From assembly GCF_030295995.1 (NCBI RefSeq), contig NZ_AP027365.1, forward strand, positions 2,326,066 through 2,390,065: a stretch of 64,000 nt of DNA, written 5' to 3'. Made by a program: the position numbers and the translations under genes. Each line of letters starts with the position of its first letter. The stretch's first letter is position 1. Shown here piece by piece: positions 57,247-64,000 of this stretch. The DNA comes from Thalassotalea hakodatensis. GTDB lineage: Bacteria > Pseudomonadota > Gammaproteobacteria > Enterobacterales > Alteromonadaceae. A model generated the notes under the pieces. It was given only the letters and a program-made list of their open reading frames with translations, ran no database searches and was not told the origin of the DNA.

Positions 57247-57627
57247 TTACAACTTCCAAGCAATTTCATTTCTTAGTTTTTCAACCAGTTTAACATCAGC
57301 CCCTGCAACAGCCGTATACACAAAAGTTTGTTTATTAACGCTTACACACTTTATTGCCGCTCGGTTACTGCTGAAATTACCATAAACATAGTTGCCATTT
57401 TTAACAATAGATTTAAAGCCTAAGGACGATAAAATAGACACTCCTTTCACTGCACATAATTCAGGTGTTTCTTTTAATAACTTATGATGTGACCACAGCT
57501 GAGGTGTATATTCTTTTTCAACTGTGACCAATTTAGTTTTAGTGATAATTTTTGGTTCAGGTGTATTCTCTGGGCTGAACGCACAACCTGATAATGCAAT
57601 GATGTATGCTAGAATTAAATACTTAAT
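57247..57627 (-). CDS. Cassette lipoprotein with apparent ATT start
   Basis: A 126-residue lipoprotein. With the ATT at 57627-57625 as start it reads KYLILAYIIALSGCAFS, a complete lipobox signal (LSGC). AAGGAG lies six bases before that ATT. No ATG, GTG or TTG occurs between the stop at 57660 and residue 33 (TTG at 57531), and starting there would delete the lipobox. The mature part has CAVKGVSILSSLGFK and CVSVNKQTFVYT with a possible disulfide. No family is assigned. Confidence 0.72.
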   Translation of the reverse strand: MKYLILAYIIALSGCAFSPENTPEPKIITKTKLVTVEKEYTPQLWSHHKLLKETPELCAVKGVSILSSLGFKSIVKNGNYVYGNFSSNRAAIKCVSVNKQTFVYTAVAGADVKLVEKLRNEIAWKL

Positions 57628-57642
57628 GAGACTCTCCTTATC

Positions 57643-57743
57643 TTTTATCGCTTCGCCTCACATCATCTTCTGCACAAACAGGGCAATATATGAGCAGCGC
57701 TTTTTAGTGTACGAGTGCATGCTATTATTATATTTTGTTAGCA
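57643..57743 (-). repeat. attC-like site 4 (after DUF262 gene)
   Basis: R''-like GTTAGCA at 57737-57743 contains the stop codon of the DUF262 gene, a usual economy of cassettes. The inner TGCAC/GTGCA stem is short and the R' end is degenerate (TTTTATC). Length is 101 bp, like sites 1, 3 and 7. Confidence 0.5.
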
Positions 57744-59432
57744 ATTGCTCATAATTACATTAATGATCTTATCTTTTCGCTGTTGAATAATTACCCTGCT
57801 CCAAATTCCGTTTTCAGGCACAAGTCCTTTTACTTCACGTTGCTGTTCATTGTGAATATATGTTTCTAGCTTTTTAGTCAGAGGAATATTACCCACAGCG
57901 CAATTATGCGACTTTGACAACAACAAATAATTTCCCAGACAGTTCAAAAATTGATTCCTAAATTCTTCGTCATAGTTGTCATAGCCATGAGGCTTGCTTT
58001 TTGGCTCAGTGGTAGGCGCAATATGTTCAAGTTCTGGACTAATAACTCTATCGAACCGAGTTTGTGAATAACCGGCCTTTCCTTGTTGCTCTAGATAAAT
58101 TTCATATTTCCAGAGTAAATATTTTGCAACCGAATGGTTGATACTTCCTTGTAGAGATTCGTTAAATCTTTCATTGTTCCAATAACCCCACCACCAGTCC
58201 GTTGTGGTTTTCATCCACTCAATGCGTTCAATTATTGGTGAAATATCTTTTTTGCTTTCGGTGAATTTCTCAAATACATCATTAATTCTTGAAGTAATAT
58301 CAGCCCGCGTTCCTATCAGACGATGCCTAAGTACCAAAGATTCCAATGACGAGCAAAGTTTTCCAATTTCATCAAGCGGCAAGCCATATCGGTACGCCTT
58401 AATGACAAATGGAATCGCGACCGCTATTCCGCCAAGAGAAATGAGGGAATGAATGGCAAAGCTTTCTCTCTCATTTCGGCCAAAAAACTGTGATAAATGT
58501 TCAAAGCTTGTCGAGAGTGACCTAGAGAAAGACTTGATAAAATCGAGTGGTTTTTCATTAGCCAACATCTTATTAATTTTGTCTAAAGAATTTTTTTCCC
58601 AGAGCGAATTAAAGTAAACCCGCAAAGTATAGAGCAATACATCATCTTCATTAATTCTGTATTCAATCGATGAAATAGATTTGTAGATTTTCTCAAAACG
58701 CCCTTTTATTTCATCAATTAACAATTCCACTTCGTCGCTACCCTTGCCGTGCAAGTGAACTTGATGCATGAATTGAGCTTTGACTATTTCAAGGTTTGAC
58801 GGTCGCTTTCCACGGCTGTTTTGAAAGATAAACATCTGTATCGCCTCTGATTCATTTTGAACCGGATGCGTGGTACAGGTTGCATCACCAACGATAGACA
58901 ACATTTTGGTCAGATACCCTTCTGACTTGTTAGAAAGATGTTTTTTGAAAAAATCGAATGCTCTGACAATTCGGCGTGACGACTCTGTTTCAAGACCATT
59001 ATGGTCAAACTTATTTTGATCTATTACATAGTCAACGAATATTTGATTATCGTAATCAACAGTCCAAAAGCGAATTGCGCTTCGCCTCTTCACCATATCT
59101 TCAAAGCAAATTTCTTCTTCCTCAGATAAAGCCCTTATGGATTTCAGCTTGGCAAACAGAGCAGATAAAAAAATGACAATGGTAGTTAAGCGTTGTTGGC
59201 CATCTATTACGTTGAAAGATTGTGCTTTTTCCTCAAAAAGGAAGTGGCCGAAATAATAAGGGTTAATTGCATTGCTTCTGCTATATTCTTCTAAATCTGA
59301 CGCGAATACATCTGTTTGCGTGTTTTTGTCTGATTTCTCCACCGGAGTATCCCAAGAGTATGCACGCTGATATGAAGGCACGACAATTTTGTTGCCCGCC
59401 ATCATCTTTCTAATGGTTGTTGAAGCTTCCAA
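57738..59432 (-). CDS. DUF262/DUF1524 (GmrSD-like) putative anti-phage protein, cassette gene
   Basis: About 564 residues. The DUF262 part has VPSYQRAYSWDTP, FGHFLFEE and the nucleotide-binding NVIDGQQRLTT. The C-terminal DUF1524 HNH-like part has LEHIAPTTEPKSKP and LGNYLLLSKSHNCAVGN. This architecture is that of GmrSD type IV restriction, which cleaves modified phage DNA. I start it at TTG 59432, ten bases after AAGGAG; the longer frame to 59525 runs into attC-like site 3. The gene is complete. Confidence 0.83.
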   Translation of the reverse strand: MEASTTIRKMMAGNKIVVPSYQRAYSWDTPVEKSDKNTQTDVFASDLEEYSRSNAINPYYFGHFLFEEKAQSFNVIDGQQRLTTIVIFLSALFAKLKSIRALSEEEEICFEDMVKRRSAIRFWTVDYDNQIFVDYVIDQNKFDHNGLETESSRRIVRAFDFFKKHLSNKSEGYLTKMLSIVGDATCTTHPVQNESEAIQMFIFQNSRGKRPSNLEIVKAQFMHQVHLHGKGSDEVELLIDEIKGRFEKIYKSISSIEYRINEDDVLLYTLRVYFNSLWEKNSLDKINKMLANEKPLDFIKSFSRSLSTSFEHLSQFFGRNERESFAIHSLISLGGIAVAIPFVIKAYRYGLPLDEIGKLCSSLESLVLRHRLIGTRADITSRINDVFEKFTESKKDISPIIERIEWMKTTTDWWWGYWNNERFNESLQGSINHSVAKYLLWKYEIYLEQQGKAGYSQTRFDRVISPELEHIAPTTEPKSKPHGYDNYDEEFRNQFLNCLGNYLLLSKSHNCAVGNIPLTKKLETYIHNEQQREVKGLVPENGIWSRVIIQQRKDKIINVIMSNC

Positions 59433-59465
59433 TTTTTTACAGCTCCTTTGGGTTGTGGTTTTGAA

Positions 59466-59563
59466 GCCTAGCGCCCGTTGAATGGACAATAAAATAGTTG
59501 GTAGAAATAAGCGACGAAGATGCAAAAACCAACTGTTTTTTCTTTTATATTTTCGTGTTAGCT
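59466..59563 (-). repeat. attC-like site 3
   Basis: R'' is GTTAGCT at 59557-59563 and R' is GCCTAGC at 59466-59472 (one change from GCCTAAC). An inner stem of AGTTGG/CCAACT type encloses about 27 bases. Positions 59498-59537 are 35/40 identical to site 2. It separates the 54-residue gene from the DUF262 gene. Confidence 0.68.
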
Positions 59564-59584
59564 GATTACTACCTCATACAGTGG

Positions 59585-59749
59585 TTATTGCTTAGCTGCC
59601 ATATAAAACAGAAAGAGTACAAAAGCACCAAGCAAAATAAGCCCAATTATGACCATAACGGTTAAGGCTTTTGATTTTTGCATCGAATCTGTTAAGCCCT
59701 TTGCTGGAACTAATCCTAATGCCATTAGAATGTTAAGCAGAAAGTCCAT
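59585..59749 (-). CDS. 54-residue membrane protein (cassette gene)
   Basis: Short gene read directly: MDFLLNILMALGLVPAKGL, then a hydrophobic helix (about residues 29-49, VMVIIGLILLGAFVLFLF) and tail YMAAKQ. The ribosome site AAAGAGA precedes the ATG. The stop lies 22 bp before attC-like site 3, so it is a typical small cassette gene. No family is recognised. Its upstream region was cut by the adjacent transposase unit. Confidence 0.68.
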   Translation of the reverse strand: MDFLLNILMALGLVPAKGLTDSMQKSKALTVMVIIGLILLGAFVLFLFYMAAKQ

Positions 59750-59779
59750 ATAAATAATCTCTTTTTACTCTTTGCCAAG

Positions 59780-59872
59780 AACTTAATTAGAACTTAAAAC
59801 TTAAAACTTAATTAGACACCCACTAAAACTTAATTAGACACCCACTATAGAAACTTAATTAGACATCCACTA
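59780..59872. repeat. Tandem terminal repeats of the Y1 transposase unit
   Basis: Three copies of a 22-bp unit AAACTTAATTAGACACCCAC(TA) lie at 59804-59825, 59826-59847 and 59851-59872 (the last with ACATCCAC). A partial copy lies at 59780-59790. An inverted match, GTGGGTGTCTAGATTA, is found at 61101-61116, so AGACACCCAC marks both ends of the unit. Confidence 0.8.
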
Positions 59873-60056
59873 TACCACTGCCAAGAAGTAACTGAATATC
59901 TAAACTTGATTAAAGTGCATAAAAATCGGTAATAAATCGCCTTCAACGAGTCAAACAAGTGAAATTTAGTATTTCTGCAGAGTAATTATCAAATCTAGGT
60001 CAAACAAACCTCTTCCATACAAGGAATTGTTAGACTCGATAAGGATAACTAGGTGT

Positions 60057-61031
60057 TTACGCTAATAGCTTTTCACAATTAGCAAGATTGCTTCGCCGTT
60101 TTCGGTGTTGGTGTTGGCAGTATTTCGTTAAGCTATCAACATCGCCTACAGCACCTCTAAAGCAGCGACTAAACTGTTGGCTTAGTGTAACCCAGTTACC
60201 GGCACTGATATTCAGGCGAGTCAGTAGTTTAGGTTGGTGCTGTGCTATATAGCCTTTTTTATCTTCTCTGATACAACGCCCAGTTAATTCCACAAGCTCA
60301 AGGTAATCTGTTAAACAAAACGGTAAGCCTGCAGGGCTACCTTTGCTCGGATTACCAACAAATGGTGGTAACTTTTCAGGCTGTTTGCCTTGAATAGCCG
60401 CCTTGATGCGTAGTTTGATGCTTGTAAAGTCTGAAGTTTCTGGTGTTTTGGCGATATTAGCTCGAATGGGGTTTAAGTCTACATAAGCCATACAAGCGGC
60501 AAGTGCTTTTTCATCAAGTAGTGCTTGAGAGCTAAACCGCCCTTCCCAAAATCTGCCTTTGCAATTGTCTTCTCGATTGGCTTGTCTGGCAATAGACTCA
60601 TTTAATAACCGCATCAACCAACTAATGTCCATGAGTCGTTTACGGTATTGCTCAGCCGTTTGCCTAACGATATCTATCATGGGAGCTAAAAGCTCTTCAC
60701 CGCGTAAATACTTTTGTGTAAGTAATGTACCCTTAAACAATTGATGCCAACGCTTTAGCACCTCATCCATCGACCAACTGTTTGCTGTTTCTTCATCAAC
60801 AAACAAAACCAAATGTACATGGTTACTCATCACCGCATAAGCACACACATCAATGGCAAATACGTCACTAAGTTGAAACAGTCTATTTTCCACCCATTGT
60901 CTTCGGTGCTCATAACTTTTTCTAGTAACGACATCTTTGCCACACAAAAAAGCACGGCGAACACAACGGGAAATACAATGATAATAAGGTGTAGCCGCCA
61001 AACATACTTGACGACTTCTGGCGATAGTCAT
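60057..61031 (-). CDS. REP-associated tyrosine transposase (Y1, IS200-like)
   Basis: A 324-residue transposase. The HUH metal motif is in VMSNHVHLVLFVDEE, and RFWEGRFSSQALLDEKALAACMAYVDLNPIRA (given in part) is the signature of RAYT-type proteins. The N-terminus PYYHCISRCVRRAFLCG is typical. It acts on single-stranded DNA at short palindromic repeats. It has inserted among the integron cassettes, between the 54-residue gene and attC-like site 6. It looks intact. Confidence 0.9.
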   Translation of the reverse strand: MTIARSRQVCLAATPYYHCISRCVRRAFLCGKDVVTRKSYEHRRQWVENRLFQLSDVFAIDVCAYAVMSNHVHLVLFVDEETANSWSMDEVLKRWHQLFKGTLLTQKYLRGEELLAPMIDIVRQTAEQYRKRLMDISWLMRLLNESIARQANREDNCKGRFWEGRFSSQALLDEKALAACMAYVDLNPIRANIAKTPETSDFTSIKLRIKAAIQGKQPEKLPPFVGNPSKGSPAGLPFCLTDYLELVELTGRCIREDKKGYIAQHQPKLLTRLNISAGNWVTLSQQFSRCFRGAVGDVDSLTKYCQHQHRKRRSNLANCEKLLA

Positions 61032-61116
61032 TTCGCTTCCTTGCGATTGATTTACAATGACTCAAAGATTAGACAAACACTGGAATTTTACAAGTTAATT
61101 GTGGGTGTCTAGATTA

Positions 61117-61260
61117 TTACTCCCCTGAACAACTAAAGGACTGACAGATTCAGGCAGTGATTGAGTTCACATAAGAGAGCCTCAATATGTGTTTGCCGTA
61201 AACAATTTTAACGGTCACAGTGACAGAACGAAGTAGATTATTTTGCTGATTGATTAACAA
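61117..61260. other. Gene-free remnant between transposase unit and attC-like site 6
   Basis: About 145 bp, AT-rich. It is probably the 5' part of the cassette that carries the 54-residue membrane protein gene, now separated by the insertion. I see no gene in it. Confidence 0.45.
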
Positions 61261-61331
61261 TTAGCTGCCTAGCGGCAGCTAAAAAAAACACTATTGCCTA
61301 TTTGACGGAAGAAGGTTCATATGTGTTAGCA
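61261..61331 (-). repeat. attC-like site 6
   Basis: R''-like GTTAGCA at 61325-61331 and R' GCCTAGC within a strong hairpin at 61261-61282 (TTAGCTGCC, TAGC, GGCAGCTAA). The site follows the lipoprotein gene stop by about 13 bp. The R' GCCTAGC spelling is shared with site 3. Confidence 0.55.
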
Positions 61332-61343
61332 GTAAATTACTAG

Positions 61344-61628
61344 TTAAGATTCTTTTACGCACTTAAAACGAATTTCAGTTTTAGGGAAGTTACCAAAAAT
61401 ATATGGAGGTTTCGCGTCTATGGTTTCTATAACCTTAACTATTTTTTGTGACTTTTGACATTGTGCATACGCTTCTTTCATAGCTTCGGCTTTAAGCGTG
61501 CCCATACCAGAAAAACCTGTAGCTGCTTGACGAGAAACCATATAAGTATCTCCCCCCATTGGGATTATGCCTGAGTTTTGGGCACAACCCGCCATAAGAA
61601 TAACTAGAGATAAAATTAAATATTTCAC
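61344..61628 (-). CDS. Small lipoprotein (cassette gene)
   Basis: A 94-residue lipoprotein starting at GTG 61628, with signal KYLILSLVILMAGC (lipobox MAGC) and AAAGGAG ten bases upstream. The mature protein has GGDTYMVSRQAATGFSGMG, AYAQCQK and PPYIFGNFPKTEIRFKC. This short Cys-paired lipoprotein type is common in gammaproteobacterial accessory DNA. Its signal resembles that of the ATT-start lipoprotein 3.7 kb away. Function unknown. Confidence 0.82.
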   Translation of the reverse strand: MKYLILSLVILMAGCAQNSGIIPMGGDTYMVSRQAATGFSGMGTLKAEAMKEAYAQCQKSQKIVKVIETIDAKPPYIFGNFPKTEIRFKCVKES

Positions 61629-61649
61629 GGTTTGAAAACTCCTTTTACT

Positions 61650-61752
61650 GCTAACGCTTATATTAAACGGCTTAAAATGATTGGTTTGCTTTTTTGCACC
61701 TTGCAAAAAACGAAACAAGCTTTTTAAGTCCGATTTGAATTTTTTGTTAGGT
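61650..61752 (-). repeat. attC-like site 7
   Basis: A textbook case. GTTAGGT (61746-61752) and GCTAACG (61650-61656) form the ends. The inner stem pairs CTTAAAA with TTTTAAG and CGG with CCG, leaving one extrahelical A, as attC recombination requires. Length is 103 bp. Confidence 0.8.
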
Positions 61753-61997
61753 GAATTTACTTGAGCATCAGTTATTTAGCAAGTGGTTCGATTCACTGCT
61801 GAGCCTGATTGTTTAACCCCAGAAGTTAAACCTGAACTAAGCTACAGGCAGTGTGTAAAACTTAAAGAAAACTAGATTGCCGATAACACTAAACCAAGCC
61901 GCTACTTTTTAAACACCAGAATCACAATAGTTGAGTCGAAAACAAATCAAGTTGTTAAACACTAAACTTAACAAACGATAATTAAATGAGTTATTCA
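61753..61997. other. Cassette without a visible gene
   Basis: 245 bp lie between two good attC-like sites. I see no ribosome site with a reading frame longer than about 22 codons on either strand. It contains short VCR-like pieces (GGTTTAGTGTTATCGGC on the minus strand). It may be a gene-less cassette, a promoter or RNA cassette, or a decayed one. Confidence 0.55.
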
Positions 61998-62066
61998 CCC
62001 TAACGCTTTAAACAGCGGAAAACGCGAGCGTAGCGAGTGGTTTTCCGCTGCTTTAACTTGTTACAC
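61998..62066 (-). repeat. attC-like site 8
   Basis: Ends are CCCTAAC (61998-62004) and GTTACAC (62060-62066). The long inner stem CAGCGGAAAAC/GTTTTCCGCTG is extended by TTAAA/TTTAA with one bulged base. Length is 69 bp. The stop codon of the 62061-62666 gene lies within the R''-like end. Confidence 0.8.
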
Positions 62067-62666
62067 ACCGTTACCGTAGATGTTTATTTTTAACTTCAGT
62101 TGCTGCGAATACTCTTTAAGCTGAGTCACATTGCGACTTGGCACTAAAGACAAGACGAACGAATCTGTGCCATTGTCGATTCCAATTATTTCTAACCCAA
62201 CGTTTTTTGCACACGTTGAGAACAAAAAACCAGATTCGTGAGATTCCAAATAGTAAGATATATTTGACTGAGTTTTCTGCATATCGGACGCTAACTCTTT
62301 CGATATGCTGCATTTAGAAAGTGTATTCTCAGATATATCGTTCAACAAATTAAAGACATATTGTGCATCTTCTCTCCAATCTACAACTGCTACACGGTTA
62401 ATACTTTTGAGGCTTTCGGTAATTACAAATGTAAAGTCAAATGAATCTTCAAAAGCGCCATCAAATCCAGATTCTTCTAGTCCGTCTTTGTGTTTTGCTT
62501 TGTATGCTTGCTTATTAGAAAGATAAAGTTGAACGTCATCCAAAATGCTCTTATCCCCTTTACTCATAATCCTAGCTACTACAATTTCTGGAGAGTCATT
62601 TTTCGACTCCATTTTATTACAGCCTCCTGCGATCAAAGCGGCAATAACTATAAATAAATTTTTCAT
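62061..62666 (-). CDS. Lipoprotein of unknown function (cassette gene)
   Basis: A 201-residue lipoprotein. The signal MKNLFIVIAALIAGGC has lipobox AGGC, so the mature protein starts at Cys 16. The rest is mixed alpha/beta with KCSISKEL and FSTCAKNVG cysteines and no family that I recognise. GGGGA lies six bases before the ATG. It is bounded on both sides by good attC-like sites, the clearest cassette in the window. Confidence 0.8.
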   Translation of the reverse strand: MKNLFIVIAALIAGGCNKMESKNDSPEIVVARIMSKGDKSILDDVQLYLSNKQAYKAKHKDGLEESGFDGAFEDSFDFTFVITESLKSINRVAVVDWREDAQYVFNLLNDISENTLSKCSISKELASDMQKTQSNISYYLESHESGFLFSTCAKNVGLEIIGIDNGTDSFVLSLVPSRNVTQLKEYSQQLKLKINIYGNGV

Positions 62667-62685
62667 TCCTTGTCCCCAAAATGGT

Positions 62686-62744
62686 GTGTAACAATTTAGT
62701 ATTTATGCGACACGCAGTTTGTGTTGCATAATCGCTTGTTGGAC
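62686..62744 (-). repeat. attC-like site 9 (59 bp)
   Basis: Exactly 59 bp, the classic '59-base element' size. GTTGGAC (62738-62744) is a perfect GTTRRRY, and the other end is GTGTAAC (62686-62692). The stem ATTATGC-ACAC/GTGT-GCATAAAT has a mismatched A/C and a seven-base loop. Confidence 0.85.
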
Positions 62745-63005
62745 TGAGGCGCTACCTGCTCGGTGTGTCAGAGTTGGTGTTCTTTATGCTATGGGAATTT
62801 GCTTTTTATGACCTAAGCGATATCTAGCCAATTTAATTGACGTGCCTATCGTATCTAAGCTATCCCTGCGCTACTCAGTATTTATTATGTGCTTCATTAC
62901 ACCTAAGTTTGGCTAGATAAGCAACTATATTTTTCACGCAAAAAGGCTATTAGCCTGAGCAGTTAAGCAGGTTAACTCATTGATTTGATGCAGCAAGCAA
63001 GGCTG
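62745..63005. other. Non-coding end of IS91-family element
   Basis: About 260 bp between attC-like site 9 and the transposase remnant. It has inverted arms TCTAGCCAA (62823-62831) and TTGGCTAGA (62909-62917) and an AGGCTA-TTAGCCT hairpin near 62945. It could hold the replication-origin end of the IS91-like element. Confidence 0.45.
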
Positions 63006-64000
63006 CTAACTCGTTCGCTCTGTATTAGCCGCCACTAACTCCAAGTTAAACACGCCAATAAACCGCAAGTTACCTACCTTACAGTGCTGACAAGGCCAGT
63101 GTGCTATCCGAGGCGGGCTCTCTACCTTCACCTCTCTGCTTTGCGAACGTGCGACGCCTGTGACCTTATCAACGCTAATTTTCGTTTGCGACACGCATTA
63201 GCTAAAAAACCATAGTGACGAATACGCATAAACCCTTTTGGCAGTACATGCTGTAAATAACGCCGTAAAAACTCATCATTGCTTAGCGTCATCACTTTTT
63301 CACGATAATTATCTGCGTAATCTCGGTATCTAAAACTCACCGAGTGCGTATCCATCGACACTAAACGTGATTCTGACATCACGCCTTTTCGGGTATAACG
63401 TGCTAGATAACTGACTAGCTTTTCACTGTACGTTAAACAGGCTTTGCTATAAACACACCACTTGGTTGGCGTGCTTATTTTCGTCAATGAGCTATCACTT
63501 TCATTTAGCGCTGCAAGCATTTTTCCTCTAAATACGCTTGATAACGCCTTTACTGGGTATAAATAGCCTTTTTCTATCTCATACCAATGCGTCTTGTTGA
63601 GCGTTCCCGCAGGAATTAAGCAATGTAAGTGAATATGCTGACTTAAGGTTTGCCCCCAAGTATGTAAAACACTTGTCATCCCCAATTGACCATGCCCTTT
63701 TCGTTTAGCAAATTTATTCAAGGTTTGCCATGCTGCCTTGAATAAACAATGATATAAGACATTGGGGGTATAGTGGGCAATGATATTAAGCTCATGAGGA
63801 AGCGTAAAAACAAGGTGGAAATAGCGGCATGATAATAAGTTTTCTTGCTGCTTTTGTATCCATGTTGCCGTTGCTATCCCTCCACACCGTGGACAGTGGC
63901 GGTCTCGGCAGCTACACCCTAGCTGCTGCGACTCACCACAGTTATCACATTGCCATGATTGATAACCGAGCTGTCCCGTTCTGCAGGATTGAATATGCTG
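63006..64000 (-). mobile_element. IS91-family element, partial at the window edge
   Basis: Contains the IS91-type transposase and its 3' non-coding region. The 5' part and the other element end lie outside the window. Confidence 0.75.
63128..64000 (-). pseudogene. IS91-family transposase, 5' truncated by the window, frameshifted at the C-terminus
   Basis: Reading continues upstream of the TTG at 63721 to the end of the window in the same frame. It shows the N-terminal zinc ribbon CDNCGESQQLGCSCRDRHCPRCGG, given here only as CRDRHCPRCGG for its core. The HUH motif is HIHLHCLIPAG and the Y2 tyrosines are in YLARYTRKG. The frame stops at 63128. The usual C-terminal zinc motif continues in another frame at 63006-63194 (CQHCKVGNLRFIGVF), so a frameshift near 63130-63190 probably breaks the gene; programmed frameshifting is less likely. 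Confidence 0.8.

Larger units (their letters stand above)
59780..61116. mobile_element. Y1-transposase unit inserted in the cassette array
   Basis: The unit runs from the tandem AGACACCCAC repeats at the left to the inverted GTGGGTGTCT at 61101-61110. It contains the single transposase gene. Exact ends cannot be fixed without an empty-site copy. Confidence 0.65.
55442..62744 (-). mobile_element. Integron gene-cassette array (no integrase in window)
   Basis: Nine attC-like sites of unlike sequence each follow a minus-strand gene. Cassette genes are small, of mixed function, and keep individual ribosome sites; two stop codons overlap R''-type ends. Cassettes in this orientation should be read from attI and intI beyond the right end of the window. 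The array is interrupted by a Y1 transposase unit and by IS91-family DNA at its right edge. Confidence 0.75.

Noticed and set aside
59433-59525. N-terminal extension of the DUF262 protein
   Set aside because: The extension is translated from the cassette leader and attC-like site 3, and a ribosome site supports the later TTG start.
59780-59872. CRISPR array
   Set aside because: Only three copies with almost no spacers; the unit recurs inverted at the other end of a transposase gene, so it is a mobile-element end.
61261-61282. Rho-independent terminator
   Set aside because: The T-run precedes the hairpin on the minus strand and follows as A on the plus strand, so it fits an attC arm better than a terminator.

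Overview
The window looks like a chromosome segment of a marine gammaproteobacterium of the Alteromonadales, most like Colwelliaceae (Colwellia or Thalassotalea). The reasons are the AT-rich sequence, the housekeeping order gyrA-serC-aroA-cmk-rpsA-ihfB-lapA-lapB-pyrF, and the gene families present. The genus is inferred from remembered gene order and protein style, not from a search. I saw no rRNA, tRNA or CRISPR array.

Layout. 1-1356: an ABC-2 type permease. 1413-11888: a long minus-strand housekeeping block (pyrF to gyrA) with internal terminators. 12228-18501: a Mpo1-like membrane protein, ubiG with a MupP/Gph-type phosphatase, and nrdA-nrdB-yfaE (class Ia ribonucleotide reductase with its ferredoxin) behind a tandem NrdR-box-like pair. 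18498-40023: a 21.5 kb minus-strand signalling supercluster. Read in transcription order it is STAS, cheY, cheA, cheW, cheW, a soluble MCP with an N-terminal globin, cheR, cheD, cheB, a membrane MCP-like protein, STAS, a REC-PP2C-ATPase phosphatase, a REC protein, two hybrid histidine kinases and a REC-GGDEF-HPt diguanylate cyclase. The cheY-to-cheB core has the order I remember for Pseudomonas aeruginosa Che2 and Vibrio cholerae cluster III, but a haemoglobin domain stands where Aer2 carries a haem-PAS domain. 40260-52198: ordinary accessory genes, including an M24 peptidase, yciB-yciI, an SOS-type SulA-like gene with a perfect LexA box, ychJ, and a MocR regulator divergent from an orphan ccoG. 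52436-54577: an SDF symporter fused to a solute-binding domain.

55.4-62.75 kb appears to be an integron gene-cassette array. Every cassette gene is on the minus strand and is followed by an attC-like imperfect palindrome with RYYYAAC/GTTRRRY-type ends. The sites vary in sequence and are 59 to 128 bp long. Cassettes encode DUF4177, DUF5694, three lipoproteins, a DUF262/DUF1524 (GmrSD-like) putative defence protein and a 54-residue membrane protein. One cassette has no visible gene. The array is interrupted by a REP-type (Y1) transposase unit and bounded at the right by an IS91-family transposase that runs off the window. No integrase is visible; given the orientation it should lie beyond 64 kb.

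Two exported-protein genes (an MBL-fold protein and a cassette lipoprotein) appear to start at ATC and ATT. Each codon sits six bases after an AAGGAG ribosome binding site and no ordinary start codon restores the signal peptide. Strongest leads: the globin-headed chemosensory array tied to partner-switch and c-di-GMP output, and the integron array with a defence cassette.
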